64,000 nucleotides of DNA, from positions 682,001 through 746,000 of the forward strand of contig NZ_CANKYW010000002.1 in NCBI RefSeq assembly GCF_947488135.1, written 5' to 3'. Below the pieces are notes generated by a model. That model was not told the DNA's origin. It worked only from the letters and a program-made list of their open reading frames with translations, and made no database searches. The position numbers were made by a program, and so were the translations under genes. The stretch comes from an uncultured Marivita sp. (GTDB lineage Bacteria > Pseudomonadota > Alphaproteobacteria > Rhodobacterales > Rhodobacteraceae). Below, piece after piece: positions 1 to 9,167 of this stretch (within the stretch, counting starts at the first letter, position 1; each line of letters opens with the position of its first letter).

Positions 1-225
1 TTGAGGAAAAAGGTTTCGACCGGGATTGCCATGGGCAAAGCCTAGATTGGACTTATCTCCTTGGCAATCTGGTCTTAAGCGTCCGTTCTGACCCATGCCC
101 CAGAATTTTATGGGCGGGGTCAAGAAACTTCGTACGAAGTTTCTTTCACGCGGTGCTTACTATCGCGTTAAGCCGACACGGGCGAGGCCAGAATTTCCCG
201 TCCATGCCGGCCAAGTCTTATGGCG
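1..225. other. Left window edge, no complete gene
   Basis: No complete gene is visible. Frame 1 on the + strand is open from the window edge to a TAG at 43-45 (last residues TGIAMGKA), so this could be the C-terminus of a truncated rightward gene, but 14 residues are too few to identify. The rest lies beyond the stop of the leftward solute-binding protein gene and holds two abutting hairpins, listed separately. Confidence 0.3.
89..145. repeat. Paired intergenic hairpins, copy A
   Basis: Hairpin 1 (89-122) pairs TGACCC with GGGTCA and then GCCC with GGGC across a small internal loop. Hairpin 2 (122-145) is a perfect 24-bp palindrome with the 12-base arm AAGAAACTTCGT. The two abut, the same layout as at 28628-28673, 35629-35673 and 60627-60670, although stem sequences differ. 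Neither is followed by a T-run, so a simple intrinsic terminator is not supported. It lies 80 bases past the stop of the solute-binding protein gene. Confidence 0.6.
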
Positions 226-1701
226 TCACTCGGTCCACCGCACCCCGGTCAGGTCCGTTGCCTGTGTCGGGGCGTTCTGCCACAATCCCTCGATGCGCGC
301 ATCGACCACGGTCGGGAAGGCGAGCTGGAACAGGTAGCCATTGACGTAATCGTCCGCGATCATGGTCTGGGCCTGTGCCAGCATCTCGGAGCGCGTTGCG
401 GGATCACTGGTCTGGCCAAGCGTCGTCATCAACTCCTGAAACTCCGGGTTGTCGTACTGGAAATAATAATCGGGGCGGGCGTAGATGCCGATGTCTAAGG
501 GTTCGGTGTGGCTGACGATGGTCAGTCCGAAATCCTTGCCGCGGAACACCTCTTCGAGCCATTGTGCCCATTCGAGATTGGTGATCTCGGTCTGGATGCC
601 CACCGCCCGCAATTGCGAGGCGATGATCTCACCGCCCCGGCGCGCGTAGGACGGCGGCGGCAGTTTGAGCGTGGTGGTGAAGCCGTCGGCAAATCCCGCC
701 TCTGCCAGCAGCGCCTTGGCCTGTTCGGGGTCGTAGGCGGATTGCGCTGTCAGGTCGACGTAATCCGGGTTGTGCGGTGCAAAATGTGTGCCGATGGGTG
801 TTCCAAGGCCGAACATCGCACCGTCGATGATAGACTGGCGGTCGATGGCGTGGGACACGGCCTGCCGCACCTTCGGATTGTCGAAGGGGGGCTGTTTGTT
901 GTTCATCGCGAGGATCGTTTCGCCTTCGGTCGAGCCGACAAGGACCTGGAAGCGCGGATCGGCTTCGAATTGCGGCAGGTTTTCAGGTGCGGGGAAGCCC
1001 GCAAAGGCGTCGATGTCCTGCGCCATCATCGCGGCAAAGGCGGCTGTGGGATCGGAGATGAACTTGAACGTCGCTGCCTCGAGCGCCGGTGCCTCGCCCC
1101 AGTAGTCTGGATTGCGCACCAGCTCGATCCTGTCGCCTTGCACCCATTCCTCGAAGGCGAACGGGCCGGTGCCAATTGGGGTCTGCTTGATCTCGTCGAT
1201 GCTTTCCGGCGCCACGATGACCGCGTCGCCCCAAGCCATGTTGAACAGGAAGTTGCCGTCCGGGGCCTTGAGTGTGACCTCGACCGTTTGTGGGTCGATG
1301 ACCGTGACCTCCTCAATGCCTTCGAACAGAGCCTTTTGCGCGTTCGCGCTGTCATCTGCGCGGGCGCGGTCGAGGGTGAACTTGACGTCCTCGGCATCCA
1401 TCGTGGTGCCGTCATGGAAGGTCACACCGTCGCGCAGGGTGAAGGTATAGGTGGTGCCGTCCTCGCTGATCTCCCAGTTTTCCGCCAGACCGGCCACGAC
1501 CGAGCCGTCCGACGTGAAGCGTGTCAGCCCTTCGAACACGTTGGAATAGAGCACCGAATCAATCGCCCCGGCAGCGGCGCTTGTCGGATCGAGATGCGGT
1601 GGTTCGAGTTGCAGCGCGATGGTCAGGTCGGTCTGCTGCGCCAGCGCGGGTGTTGTCAGCAGAGCGGCCAAGGCGGCCCCGCGCAGGAAATGAGTCGTCA
1701 T
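226..1701 (-). CDS. Family 5 ABC transporter solute-binding protein
   Basis: Periplasmic solute-binding protein of the peptide/nickel/opine type (SBP_bac_5), 491 aa, which would deliver ligand to a DppBC-type permease. Residues 1-21 form a signal peptide ending in the cleavage motif ALA before QQ. The mature protein has family features such as the early segment EPPHLDPTSAA, the GTGPF segment and a middle stretch with PTAAFAAMMAQDIDAF. The ATG at 1701 is preferred over upstream in-frame codons because it begins the signal peptide and follows GGAGGG at good spacing. No permease or ATPase gene adjoins it. A matching permease/ATPase set without its own binding protein lies at 38.9-42.3 kb, but pairing is only inference. 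Ligand unknown. Confidence 0.9.
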   Translation of the reverse strand: MTTHFLRGAALAALLTTPALAQQTDLTIALQLEPPHLDPTSAAAGAIDSVLYSNVFEGLTRFTSDGSVVAGLAENWEISEDGTTYTFTLRDGVTFHDGTTMDAEDVKFTLDRARADDSANAQKALFEGIEEVTVIDPQTVEVTLKAPDGNFLFNMAWGDAVIVAPESIDEIKQTPIGTGPFAFEEWVQGDRIELVRNPDYWGEAPALEAATFKFISDPTAAFAAMMAQDIDAFAGFPAPENLPQFEADPRFQVLVGSTEGETILAMNNKQPPFDNPKVRQAVSHAIDRQSIIDGAMFGLGTPIGTHFAPHNPDYVDLTAQSAYDPEQAKALLAEAGFADGFTTTLKLPPPSYARRGGEIIASQLRAVGIQTEITNLEWAQWLEEVFRGKDFGLTIVSHTEPLDIGIYARPDYYFQYDNPEFQELMTTLGQTSDPATRSEMLAQAQTMIADDYVNGYLFQLAFPTVVDARIEGLWQNAPTQATDLTGVRWTE

Positions 1702-1910
1702 GATATCCCTCCGATTGTTGCGATCACTGTCGTGGGGAATCGCCTTTCGATCAAGCATGTGCTGCAATTTGCGCGGTGCGGCGCGCGCGCCGGTCTGGTA
1801 GAGGCACGGCCAGTTCGACCTGACAGGAGCCGCCGGATGAGCGCCACCGTCTCCACATGCGCCAAATTGCCCGTTGAAATCCGCGCGCACGGGTTCTCGG
1901 AGCCGAAACC

Positions 1911-2753
1911 GTGATTGACCCGATCATCCGGGACCGCGCGGCGCTGCGCGCGATGGTCACGCCTTGGAAACGCGCGGGGGAAACTATCGGTGTTGTGCCC
2001 ACCATGGGCGCGCTGCATGACGGGCATCTGAGCCTTGTTGCGGCCGCCAAGGCGGCGTGCGACAGGGTGATCGTGACGATCTTCGTGAATCCCAAGCAGT
2101 TCAACAACGCGCAGGACCTGGCAAATTACCCGCGCACCGAAGAAGCCGACGCCCGCAAGCTCGAACGCTTCGATGTCGATGCAATCTGGGTACCGGATGG
2201 CGATCAGATGTATCCCGAAGGTTTCGCCACGACGGTGTCGATTTCGGGCCTGACCGATTGCCTGTGCGGCGCGACGAGGCCGGGCCATTTCGACGGTGTG
2301 GCGACGGTGGTCAGCAAGCTTTTCCTGCAAACCGGCGCGGACAAGGCGTTCTTCGGGGAAAAGGATTTCCAGCAATTGCAGGTGGTCACGCGAATGGCCG
2401 CCGATCTGGACATTCCCGTCGAGGTGGTCGGGTGCCCGACGATCCGGGAGGAAGATGGTCTCGCGATGTCGTCGCGCAATCTGCTTTTGTCGGACCGGGC
2501 GCGGGTCTATGCGCCGGTGCTGAACGCGGTCATGGAAAACGTGGCGGCGGCGCTGAGAGAGGGGGCCGCGATGGCGGATCTGCTGCCCGATGCCATGAAA
2601 CGGCTTGAGAGGGCGGGCTTTACCGACGTCGATTACCTTGAATTGCGCGCAACCGATGGGCTTGCCTTGCTGGAGCGGGCGGAGGTCCCGGCTCGGTTAT
2701 TCGCGGCGGCGTGGCTGGCCGGGGTACGATTGATCGACAATATCGCCGTGTGA
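1911..2753 (+). CDS. panC: Pantoate--beta-alanine ligase (pantothenate synthetase)
   Basis: Catalyses ATP-dependent condensation of pantoate and beta-alanine to pantothenate, the last step before coenzyme A synthesis; cytosolic. At 280 aa it has the usual family length. It shows the nucleotidyltransferase HxGH motif in PTMGALHDGH (residues 30-39), the FFGEKDFQQL block near 150 and the KMSKS-like MSSRN segment near 185. The start is GTG with GGAG about 8 bases upstream. It is divergent from the solute-binding protein gene across about 210 bp. panB, often its neighbour, is not here. Confidence 0.96.
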   Translation: MIDPIIRDRAALRAMVTPWKRAGETIGVVPTMGALHDGHLSLVAAAKAACDRVIVTIFVNPKQFNNAQDLANYPRTEEADARKLERFDVDAIWVPDGDQMYPEGFATTVSISGLTDCLCGATRPGHFDGVATVVSKLFLQTGADKAFFGEKDFQQLQVVTRMAADLDIPVEVVGCPTIREEDGLAMSSRNLLLSDRARVYAPVLNAVMENVAAALREGAAMADLLPDAMKRLERAGFTDVDYLELRATDGLALLERAEVPARLFAAAWLAGVRLIDNIAV

Positions 2754-2761
2754 CGTTTCGA

Positions 2762-2830
2762 ATTGGCTGCGCCAATCCGACAGGCTGGGGGCTCTGCCCC
2801 CAGGCCCCCGAGATATTTCGGGCCCAAAGA
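2762..2830. repeat. Hairpin cluster with CCCGAG-type repeat, copy 1
   Basis: Between convergent panC and the M20 gene lie three hairpins: ATTGGC/GCCAAT (2762-2776), TGGGGGC/GCCCCCA (2786-2802) and CCCGA/TCGGG (2807-2822), then the tail GGCCCAAAGACGCC. The last hairpin and tail recur, slightly changed, at 36703-36753, again just past the stop of a leftward gene. It probably ends transcription from both sides, but no long T-run follows any stem. Confidence 0.6.
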
Positions 2831-2833
2831 CGC

Positions 2834-4111
2834 CTAGGGCAGGAGCAGGGTTTCGAGACTGCGCGCCATGACCTTGGCGCTGTCGAGCATGTCTGTGATG
2901 CCGATCCATTCATCCGGCTTGTGCGCCAGTTCCAGCACGCCGGGGCCATAGGCGATGCAGTTTTTCAGCTTGCCGATGCGGTCGATGTGTTTCTGATCAT
3001 AGCTGCCCGGTGAGGCGACGTAGGTCGGGTCCTGTCCCAAAACGTGACGTATTGCGTCGTGTACGGTTGTGACGACCGGCGCGTCGCGGTCGGTCATCGA
3101 GGGGATGACGCGGTTGATCTCGCGGATCTCGTAGTCGAAATTTGCGCGCCGGGATTTGAGGTCGTCGAGCAGGTCGATGACCTCTTGCCGGACGGCCTCG
3201 ATCGGTTCTTCCATCAGGAAACGCCGGTCGATTACGATGCGGCAACTGTCGGGGACGCAATGGGCGGGCAGGCCGGTATAGTCGGCCTCTTGTTCCGGCT
3301 GACCGCCGTGGATCGAGTTGATGTTCATCGTCGATTGCCGCGCGCCTTCGGGGACGACCGGCATGTCGGTCCATCGGGCGGCCATCGCGGGGTAGAGCGT
3401 GTCCTCGAACGCTTGCAGCACGGCGCCCATGTGGCGCACCGCGCAATCGCCGAGGAAGGGCATGGAGCCATGCGCGATTTCGCCCCTGGTTTCGATCTCG
3501 GCCCACCAGCCACCGCGATGGCCAAGGCAGATGCGGTCCTTGTTCAGCGGTTCGGGGATGATGACGTGCTGCACGCGGGACGGATCGAACCAGCCCTGTT
3601 CGGCGAGGTGGGCAACGCCGCCATAGCCGCCGGATTCCTCGTCTGCAGTGCCGCTGATCTCGATGGCGCCGGCATAGTCCGGGTGTTCGGTGATGAAGGC
3701 TTCGGCGGCGATGATCGACGCCGCAAGGCCGCCTTTCATGTCACAGGCGCCGCGACCGTAGATCTTGTCGCCTTCGACGGGCGCGTTGAACGGATCGCGG
3801 GTCCAGCCGTGGCCCACCTCGACCACGTCGGTGTGTGAGTTGAAATGGACGCACGGGCCCGCGCGGGTGCCGTCGTGCCGGGCGATCAGGTTCCAGCGCG
3901 GATAGCGGTCGCTGTCGCCGGGCGCGCCTTCGGCCCGGACCCAAGTGGTGGCAAAGCCCGCGCGCGACAGCCGAGCATCCAGCGCGTCGCAGATCGCGGC
4001 GTAGTTCTTACCCGGCGGGTTCAGCGTCGGGATGGCGATCAGTTCTCGGGTCAGCGCGATCAGGTCATCGCGCGCGTCGTCGATCCTGTGAAAGAGCCTG
4101 TCGTCGGACAT
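2834..4111 (-). CDS. M20 family metallopeptidase (ArgE/DapE-type deacylase)
   Basis: Zinc-dependent amidohydrolase of the acetylornithine deacetylase/succinyl-diaminopimelate desuccinylase group, 425 aa, cytosolic. Metal and catalytic residues are visible: HTD at 93-95, D124 in CDMKGG and the glutamate pair in ADEES (156-160). A dimerisation domain occupies roughly 200-310. It cleaves an N-acyl group or peptide bond; the substrate cannot be read from sequence, and ArgE, DapE and N-formyl or N-acyl amino acid deacylases all remain possible. The gene stands alone with no arg or dap neighbours, which argues for catabolic or salvage use. It converges on panC. Confidence 0.88.
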   Translation of the reverse strand: MSDDRLFHRIDDARDDLIALTRELIAIPTLNPPGKNYAAICDALDARLSRAGFATTWVRAEGAPGDSDRYPRWNLIARHDGTRAGPCVHFNSHTDVVEVGHGWTRDPFNAPVEGDKIYGRGACDMKGGLAASIIAAEAFITEHPDYAGAIEISGTADEESGGYGGVAHLAEQGWFDPSRVQHVIIPEPLNKDRICLGHRGGWWAEIETRGEIAHGSMPFLGDCAVRHMGAVLQAFEDTLYPAMAARWTDMPVVPEGARQSTMNINSIHGGQPEQEADYTGLPAHCVPDSCRIVIDRRFLMEEPIEAVRQEVIDLLDDLKSRRANFDYEIREINRVIPSMTDRDAPVVTTVHDAIRHVLGQDPTYVASPGSYDQKHIDRIGKLKNCIAYGPGVLELAHKPDEWIGITDMLDSAKVMARSLETLLLP

Positions 4112-4165
4112 GGGTCACCTCGCTTTGCGCGGTACTGTTGCGGCAGGGCGCGGGCTTGGCAAGTC

Positions 4166-5143
4166 TCAGGGCCAGCGGATCGGGGGGATTTGGCCCACCG
4201 GGACCGGACCCAAAAGCAGAGTGCCGCGATTGATCCCCAGCGTCACATCAAGGCTGTCGCGGGTGCCGTTGAACGTGGACAGCAGCGACAGCGCGTCGAT
4301 CAACCCGTCCGCCAAACCGGGGGGCAGATCGCCATTGTCGCGGGCGGCTTCGACACCTGCGCGCCAGTTGTCTGCGGTGATGGACATCTCGCCCGTGGCC
4401 AGGCCCTGCGCATCCAATGAGGCGGTCAGGGCGATCCTGAAGGTCACCGGGCCGTAGGTGATCTCTGACCGTTGTACGTCGATCGCGGTCAGTTGCGGCG
4501 GCGCGTCGGTCAGCGTGTCGAGGCGCAAGGGGCCGTCGAGCTCCAGAACCGTTTCGGCCCGTGCGGAGGCGAGCGAGTCCGGGCCGATCCCGGAGACCGC
4601 GCGGGGCGTCGAGGTTGCGATATTGCCCGCCGACAGGGCAAAGCGGTAGCTTGTGGGCGCGGTGGCAATCTGTTCCAGAGCGATATTGGTGTCGGCGAGC
4701 GCAAGCGACCCGTCCGGCCCGGACAGGTTCAGCACCGGGGCTTCGATATTGCTGCGCAGGATCGTCTGATCGTCGAACACAAGGCTAGCACGCAATCCGT
4801 CGGACGTGACCGCGATCTCTCCCACCGGCGTGGTCAAAGTCTGACTGTCGGGCCAGGCAACGATTACGTGACCCCGGTTATAGCTGAGCGCGAGGATCTG
4901 GAAGAACGGCGCTTGCCAACCAAGATCGCCGTTCGGCGACATCAACACCGGGTCGGTCAGGGTTAGATCGGTGCGATTCGGGAAGCCACGCACCTTGATG
5001 TCCGCGTAATCGGCCTGCCAGCCCTTGGCGCGTTGGTCGGCGAACCAGGTTTCGACCTCAGAGCGCAGGCTGCCCGCCGCGTAGAACCACCAGCCGCTAT
5101 AGGCCAGAGTGGCTACAATGATCGCCGCGAGAAGTCGTTTCAC
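4166..5143 (-). CDS. DUF2125 domain protein, membrane-anchored
   Basis: A 325-aa protein of the alphaproteobacterial DUF2125 family; function unknown. Residues 1-22 form a single hydrophobic N-terminal segment that is either a membrane anchor or an uncleaved signal, leaving a periplasmic body rich in beta-strand patterns (repeated L-D-G and T-L-T-D segments). The family pattern near residue 50, where the chain reads VRGFPNRTDLTLTDP, is clear. It lies 54 bp upstream of, and in the same direction as, the M20 gene, and is divergent from the ChaC-like gene across 67 bp. I see no catalytic motif. Confidence 0.85.
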   Translation of the reverse strand: MKRLLAAIIVATLAYSGWWFYAAGSLRSEVETWFADQRAKGWQADYADIKVRGFPNRTDLTLTDPVLMSPNGDLGWQAPFFQILALSYNRGHVIVAWPDSQTLTTPVGEIAVTSDGLRASLVFDDQTILRSNIEAPVLNLSGPDGSLALADTNIALEQIATAPTSYRFALSAGNIATSTPRAVSGIGPDSLASARAETVLELDGPLRLDTLTDAPPQLTAIDVQRSEITYGPVTFRIALTASLDAQGLATGEMSITADNWRAGVEAARDNGDLPPGLADGLIDALSLLSTFNGTRDSLDVTLGINRGTLLLGPVPVGQIPPIRWP

Positions 5144-5210
5144 CCGCGCACCCCCTTTTGTCTGCCGCGCCTTTGGTGTTTACCGCGCGGCGAAAGGCAG
5201 GACCAGCATC

Positions 5211-5741
5211 ATGACGCTTTGGGTATTCGGCTACGGGTCGCTCTTGTGGAACCCCGGCTTTACGCCGGTCGAGACGGTTCACGCGCGGCTAGAGGGCTAT
5301 GCGCGCAGCTTTTGCATGCGGTCGATCCACCATCGCGGCACCGAAGAGGATCCGGGTCTGGTGCTGGCGCTTGATGCCGATGCGACAAGCGTCTGCGACG
5401 GGCTTGCGATGCAGATGCACGAGGCGGAATACGATGCAACGATGGCTTATCTTCGGGACCGGGAATTGGTGTCGTCGGCCTATCTGGAAAAGACGCTGCC
5501 CCTGACCTTCAAGGACGGGCGCGAGGTGATGGCCGTCACATATGTCATCGACCCCGATCATGTGCAGTATTGCGGATCGCTCGACCTTGAAGAGCAAGCA
5601 CAGATCATCGCGAATGCCGTGGGCGGGCGGGGACCGAACAGCGAATACCTGTTCAATACGGCGGCACATCTATCGGAACTGGGCATTCCGGACGCCGAAC
5701 TCGACTGGCTCTGCGCGCGGGTGAGAGAGCTAATCGCTTAA
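5211..5741 (+). CDS. Gamma-glutamylcyclotransferase, ChaC-like
   Basis: A 176-aa cytosolic enzyme predicted to convert glutathione (gamma-Glu-Cys-Gly) to 5-oxoproline and Cys-Gly. The substrate-binding loop FGYGSLLWNPGF sits at residues 5-16 as in ChaC proteins, followed by the conserved HHRGT segment and a C-terminal helical part. ATG at 5211 is chosen because the fold begins directly after it; an in-frame ATG at 5109 would add about 34 residues of non-homologous sequence. Other glutathione genes in the window are gloB, ggt and adhC. Confidence 0.9.
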   Translation: MTLWVFGYGSLLWNPGFTPVETVHARLEGYARSFCMRSIHHRGTEEDPGLVLALDADATSVCDGLAMQMHEAEYDATMAYLRDRELVSSAYLEKTLPLTFKDGREVMAVTYVIDPDHVQYCGSLDLEEQAQIIANAVGGRGPNSEYLFNTAAHLSELGIPDAELDWLCARVRELIA

Positions 5742-5813
5742 CGGCTTGGCGATTGGCGGCGAACCCCCTAGAGTCGCCGTGTAAGAACAAGAAAAGCGTC
5801 AGGAACTGTCCGA

Positions 5814-7004
5814 ATGCATCAGCCGGACATCGAGGCCGAGCCACAGTTTTCCCAGCCTGTCCGACAGGTTCTCATGATGGTCCTCGTGTTGGGTCTCACG
5901 GGGTTCGGCGCGTTTGTCGCGCTGCCGCGGGTCTTGCCCGTGTTCGAAGCCAACCCATACCTGAATGGGTTCATCATCTTCGTCTTCTTTATCGGCGTTC
6001 TGGCCTGCTTCTGGCAGGTCTGGCAACTCATCCAGTCGGTACGCTGGATCGAGCATTTCGCGCAGGATCGCGAACGTGGGTTTCAGGAAAAGCCGCCGCT
6101 CTTGCTGGCGCCGATGGCAACACTTTTGCGGTCGCGCGGCAAGCGGATGCAGATCAACACGGCCTCGACCCGGTCCATCCTGGATTCCGTCGCGACCCGG
6201 ATCGACGAGGCGCGCGAGATCACGCGATACATCGTCAACCTGCTGATCTTTCTGGGTCTTTTGGGTACGTTCTACGGTCTTGCGACGACGGTTCCTGCGC
6301 TGGTGGACACCATTCGCGGTCTGGCCCCTGAGGACGGCGAAACCGGGACAGAGGTCTTCGCGCGGCTGATGACCGGGCTGGACAGCCAGTTGTCCGGTAT
6401 GGGCGTGGCTTTCGCGTCGTCGCTTCTGGGTCTGGCGGGATCGCTCGTCGTCGGTTTGCTCGAATTGTTCGCGGGGCACGGACAGAACCGCTTTTACCGA
6501 GAGCTTGAAGAATGGCTGAGCTCCATCACCAAGCTGGGCTTTTCCAGCGGTGAGGGCGACGGTGCCGGCGACATGGGAACGGCGGGCGTCGTGCTCGATC
6601 AGATGGTCGAGCAGATGGAGGTGATGCAGGACCTGTTCGCGCGGTCCGAAGAAGGCCGTTCTGAAGTGGAGAACCGTCTGGGACAACTCAGCGATGCGCT
6701 GGAACGCATGACCGAACGGATCGAGGCGACCGCACCCAGTGCCACGGCCTTTGCCCGGATCGCCGACAGTCAGGACCGGCTGATCGACGTGCTGACCCAC
6801 AAATCCGACAACGAGGGTCTGGATGCCGAAAGCCGGATGCGGCTGCGGTCCATCGACGTCCAGATGTTGCGCATCCTCGAAGAGGTGGCGGCGGGGCGTC
6901 AGGAAACCATGGCGGAATTGCGCACCGACCTGTCGGCGATTTCGCGTGCGCTTGATCGGCTTGCCCGAAGCGCAGGACGCAAGACCGACAAGGACGAGGG
7001 CTAG
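5814..7004 (+). CDS. MotA/TolQ/ExbB-like proton-channel protein
   Basis: A 396-aa inner-membrane protein of the MotA/TolQ/ExbB superfamily, which forms the pentameric half of proton-driven motors. Four membrane segments are visible near residues 17-38, 51-70, 139-160 and 194-215; the last two carry the small-residue, threonine-containing helices typical of the channel (GLLGTFYGLATT and GMGVAFASSLLGLAGS). Residues 250-390 are charged and heptad-like, forming a cytoplasmic tail. Three bases separate its stop from the next gene, a MotB/OmpA-type partner, so the two are almost surely co-transcribed and form one complex. It is not a plain TolQ (no tolR, tolA or tolB nearby) and not a flagellar motA (no flagellar genes). 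It resembles ZorA of Zorya in plan but with a short tail. Confidence 0.85.
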   Translation: MHQPDIEAEPQFSQPVRQVLMMVLVLGLTGFGAFVALPRVLPVFEANPYLNGFIIFVFFIGVLACFWQVWQLIQSVRWIEHFAQDRERGFQEKPPLLLAPMATLLRSRGKRMQINTASTRSILDSVATRIDEAREITRYIVNLLIFLGLLGTFYGLATTVPALVDTIRGLAPEDGETGTEVFARLMTGLDSQLSGMGVAFASSLLGLAGSLVVGLLELFAGHGQNRFYRELEEWLSSITKLGFSSGEGDGAGDMGTAGVVLDQMVEQMEVMQDLFARSEEGRSEVENRLGQLSDALERMTERIEATAPSATAFARIADSQDRLIDVLTHKSDNEGLDAESRMRLRSIDVQMLRILEEVAAGRQETMAELRTDLSAISRALDRLARSAGRKTDKDEG

Positions 7005-7007
7005 GCC

Positions 7008-9164
7008 ATGGCCCTGTCGCGGCGCACCGGAGCCCGGTTTCAGGCCTCGATCTGGCCCGGTTTCGTGGATGCGATGACCGGGCTTTTGCTGGTCCTGATG
7101 TTCGTTCTCACGATCTTCATGGTCGTGCAGGCGGTTTTGCGCGACACGATCACCGGCCAAGAAAATGAGCTGAATTCGCTCTCGTCCGAGATCGCGGAAC
7201 TGGCCCGCGCACTGGGTGTGGAGCGGCAGCGCACCACGTCGCTCAGCAACCAGTTGGGCGCGTTGAACGCGACGCTGGACGATACGCAGGCGCGATTGAC
7301 TGAACAGGAGGCGATCATTGCCTCGCTTTCGGCCACCCGCGACCGGCAAGCGGCAGAACTCCAGGCGGCGGATGCCCGTATCGCGTCGTTCGAGGAACAG
7401 GTGGCGGGGCTTTTGTCGGAGCGTGATGCGGCACAGGCGCAGGTGGCCGACCTTTCCGAGACACGGGACCAGTTGCTGTCCGAGCAAGAGGCGCTCAACC
7501 TCGCGCTGGCCACCGCGCGCAGCGAGATCGACGAGCAGGTTGAAGCGGCGCGTCTGGCAGCCGCGCGGCGCGCGGCGCTTGAGGCGTTGATCGCCGATCT
7601 GCGTGCAGAAAACGCCGAGACCACCGAACAGGTCACCGCATTGACCGCGCAGGTCGACACGCTGGAAACCGCCCTGACCGAGGAAGAGGCGGCGAAGCTG
7701 GCCGAAGCGGCGGCGGCGCAAGCTCTGCGCGAACGGCTGCAAAATGCGGATGCGGAGCTGACCGCGATGACGATGGCGCTCGAGGAACAGCGCGCGCGGG
7801 CCGAGGAAACGCTGACGCTTCTGGCGGCGGCGCGGGATGCCGAAGAGGACCTGAACGCCCGTCTCGCGGCGGCGCTTCTGGAGGGCGAGGAGACCGCAGC
7901 CGCACTGCAGGCGCGCCTGGATGCGCAGGCCGAGCGGATCGAAGGATTGCAGTCGGACCTCAATGCGGCCTCCGTGGATCAGACCACCCTCTCGTCGCTC
8001 GAAGCGCAGCTGTCACAGGCGTTGATCCGTGTGTCCGAAGCCAATGCGCTCGAAGCGCGGCTGGAAGAGTTGCGGGCCGAGAACGCGGCCTTGTCCTCTG
8101 ACCTCAACGCGTCAGAGCAGACCAGCGCCGAGATGCAGGCATCGCTCGATGCGCTGAGACAAGCTCTGGCCGAGGCGCAGGCGAATGCGGCGGCCCGGTC
8201 CGAAACCGAACAAACGCTGGAGCAACGTCTTGCCGCAGCTCTGGCGCAACAAAGCGCGACAGAGGCGACGCTGAGTGAAACGCGCGACCAGTTGGCGGCG
8301 GCCCTGGCGGCACAGATCGCGGCCGAAACCGCACTGGAGGATCGGCTGTCCGAGGCCGAACAACGGCAACTCCTGTTGGAGCAGGCACGCGACAGGTTGG
8401 ACGCGGAGCAGCAGCGCGCGACCGAGGCGCAGCGGCAGACCGAATTGCTGAACCAGCAGGTCGGTGCCCTGCGGCGGCAATTGTCATCGCTGCAAGCCTT
8501 GCTGGACGAAGCCGAGGCAAAAGATGCCGAAGCGCAAATCCAGTTGGAAAGCCTTGGGAGTGAATTGAACACAGCCTTGGCGCGCGTGGCCGCCGAAGAG
8601 CGGCGCAGGCGTCAATTGGAAGAGGCGGAGCGCATCCGCCTCGAAGAAGAGCGGCAGCGTCTGGAAGAGGAAAGGCAGCGTCTGGCAGGTCAGAACCAGG
8701 ACCTTGAGCGCTATCGCTCCGAATTCTTCGGCCGCCTGCGCGAAGTGCTGGGCAACCGCGAGGGCGTGCGGATCGAGGGGGACCGCTTCGTTTTCTCGTC
8801 CGAAGTGCTGTTTCCCCCGGCAGAGGCAAGCCTGTCTGCCGAAGGCCGCGCGCAGATCGCAAACGTCGCGGCGATTTTGCGGGACGTGTCGCAGGACATT
8901 CCTGCGGGCATCAACTGGATCATCCGGGTGGACGGGCACACCGACAACCTGCCGCTGTCGGGGCAGGGCGTTTACGCGGACAATTGGGAATTGTCCCAGG
9001 CGCGTGCGCTGTCGGTCGTCCGCTACATGATCGAAGAGTTGGGCATCCCGCCGCAGCGCTTGTCGGCAAATGGCTTTGGGGAATACCAGCCGGTGAACAC
9101 TGATGATACGCCCGAAGCCCGGGCGCAGAACCGACGGATCGAATTGAAACTGACCGAACAGTAA
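7008..9164 (+). CDS. MotB/OmpA-type protein with very long coiled coil
   Basis: A 718-aa partner of the preceding channel gene. Residues 13-45 hold one membrane helix that starts with FVDAMTGLLLVLMF; the aspartate matches the proton-carrying Asp of MotB and ZorB. Residues about 50-590 are almost unbroken Ala/Glu/Leu/Gln-rich heptads, ending in an R/E-rich stretch (EERRRRQLEEAERIRLEEER). The C-terminal 120 residues are an OmpA/MotB peptidoglycan-binding domain with DGHTDN, NWELSQARA and NRRIE. A straight parallel coil of about 530 residues would be some 75-80 nm, far beyond a periplasm, so it must fold back or the topology is unusual. The stop lies 3 bp from that of the convergent M23 gene. 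Confidence 0.88.
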   Translation: MALSRRTGARFQASIWPGFVDAMTGLLLVLMFVLTIFMVVQAVLRDTITGQENELNSLSSEIAELARALGVERQRTTSLSNQLGALNATLDDTQARLTEQEAIIASLSATRDRQAAELQAADARIASFEEQVAGLLSERDAAQAQVADLSETRDQLLSEQEALNLALATARSEIDEQVEAARLAAARRAALEALIADLRAENAETTEQVTALTAQVDTLETALTEEEAAKLAEAAAAQALRERLQNADAELTAMTMALEEQRARAEETLTLLAAARDAEEDLNARLAAALLEGEETAAALQARLDAQAERIEGLQSDLNAASVDQTTLSSLEAQLSQALIRVSEANALEARLEELRAENAALSSDLNASEQTSAEMQASLDALRQALAEAQANAAARSETEQTLEQRLAAALAQQSATEATLSETRDQLAAALAAQIAAETALEDRLSEAEQRQLLLEQARDRLDAEQQRATEAQRQTELLNQQVGALRRQLSSLQALLDEAEAKDAEAQIQLESLGSELNTALARVAAEERRRRQLEEAERIRLEEERQRLEEERQRLAGQNQDLERYRSEFFGRLREVLGNREGVRIEGDRFVFSSEVLFPPAEASLSAEGRAQIANVAAILRDVSQDIPAGINWIIRVDGHTDNLPLSGQGVYADNWELSQARALSVVRYMIEELGIPPQRLSANGFGEYQPVNTDDTPEARAQNRRIELKLTEQ

Positions 9165-9167
9165 GCG

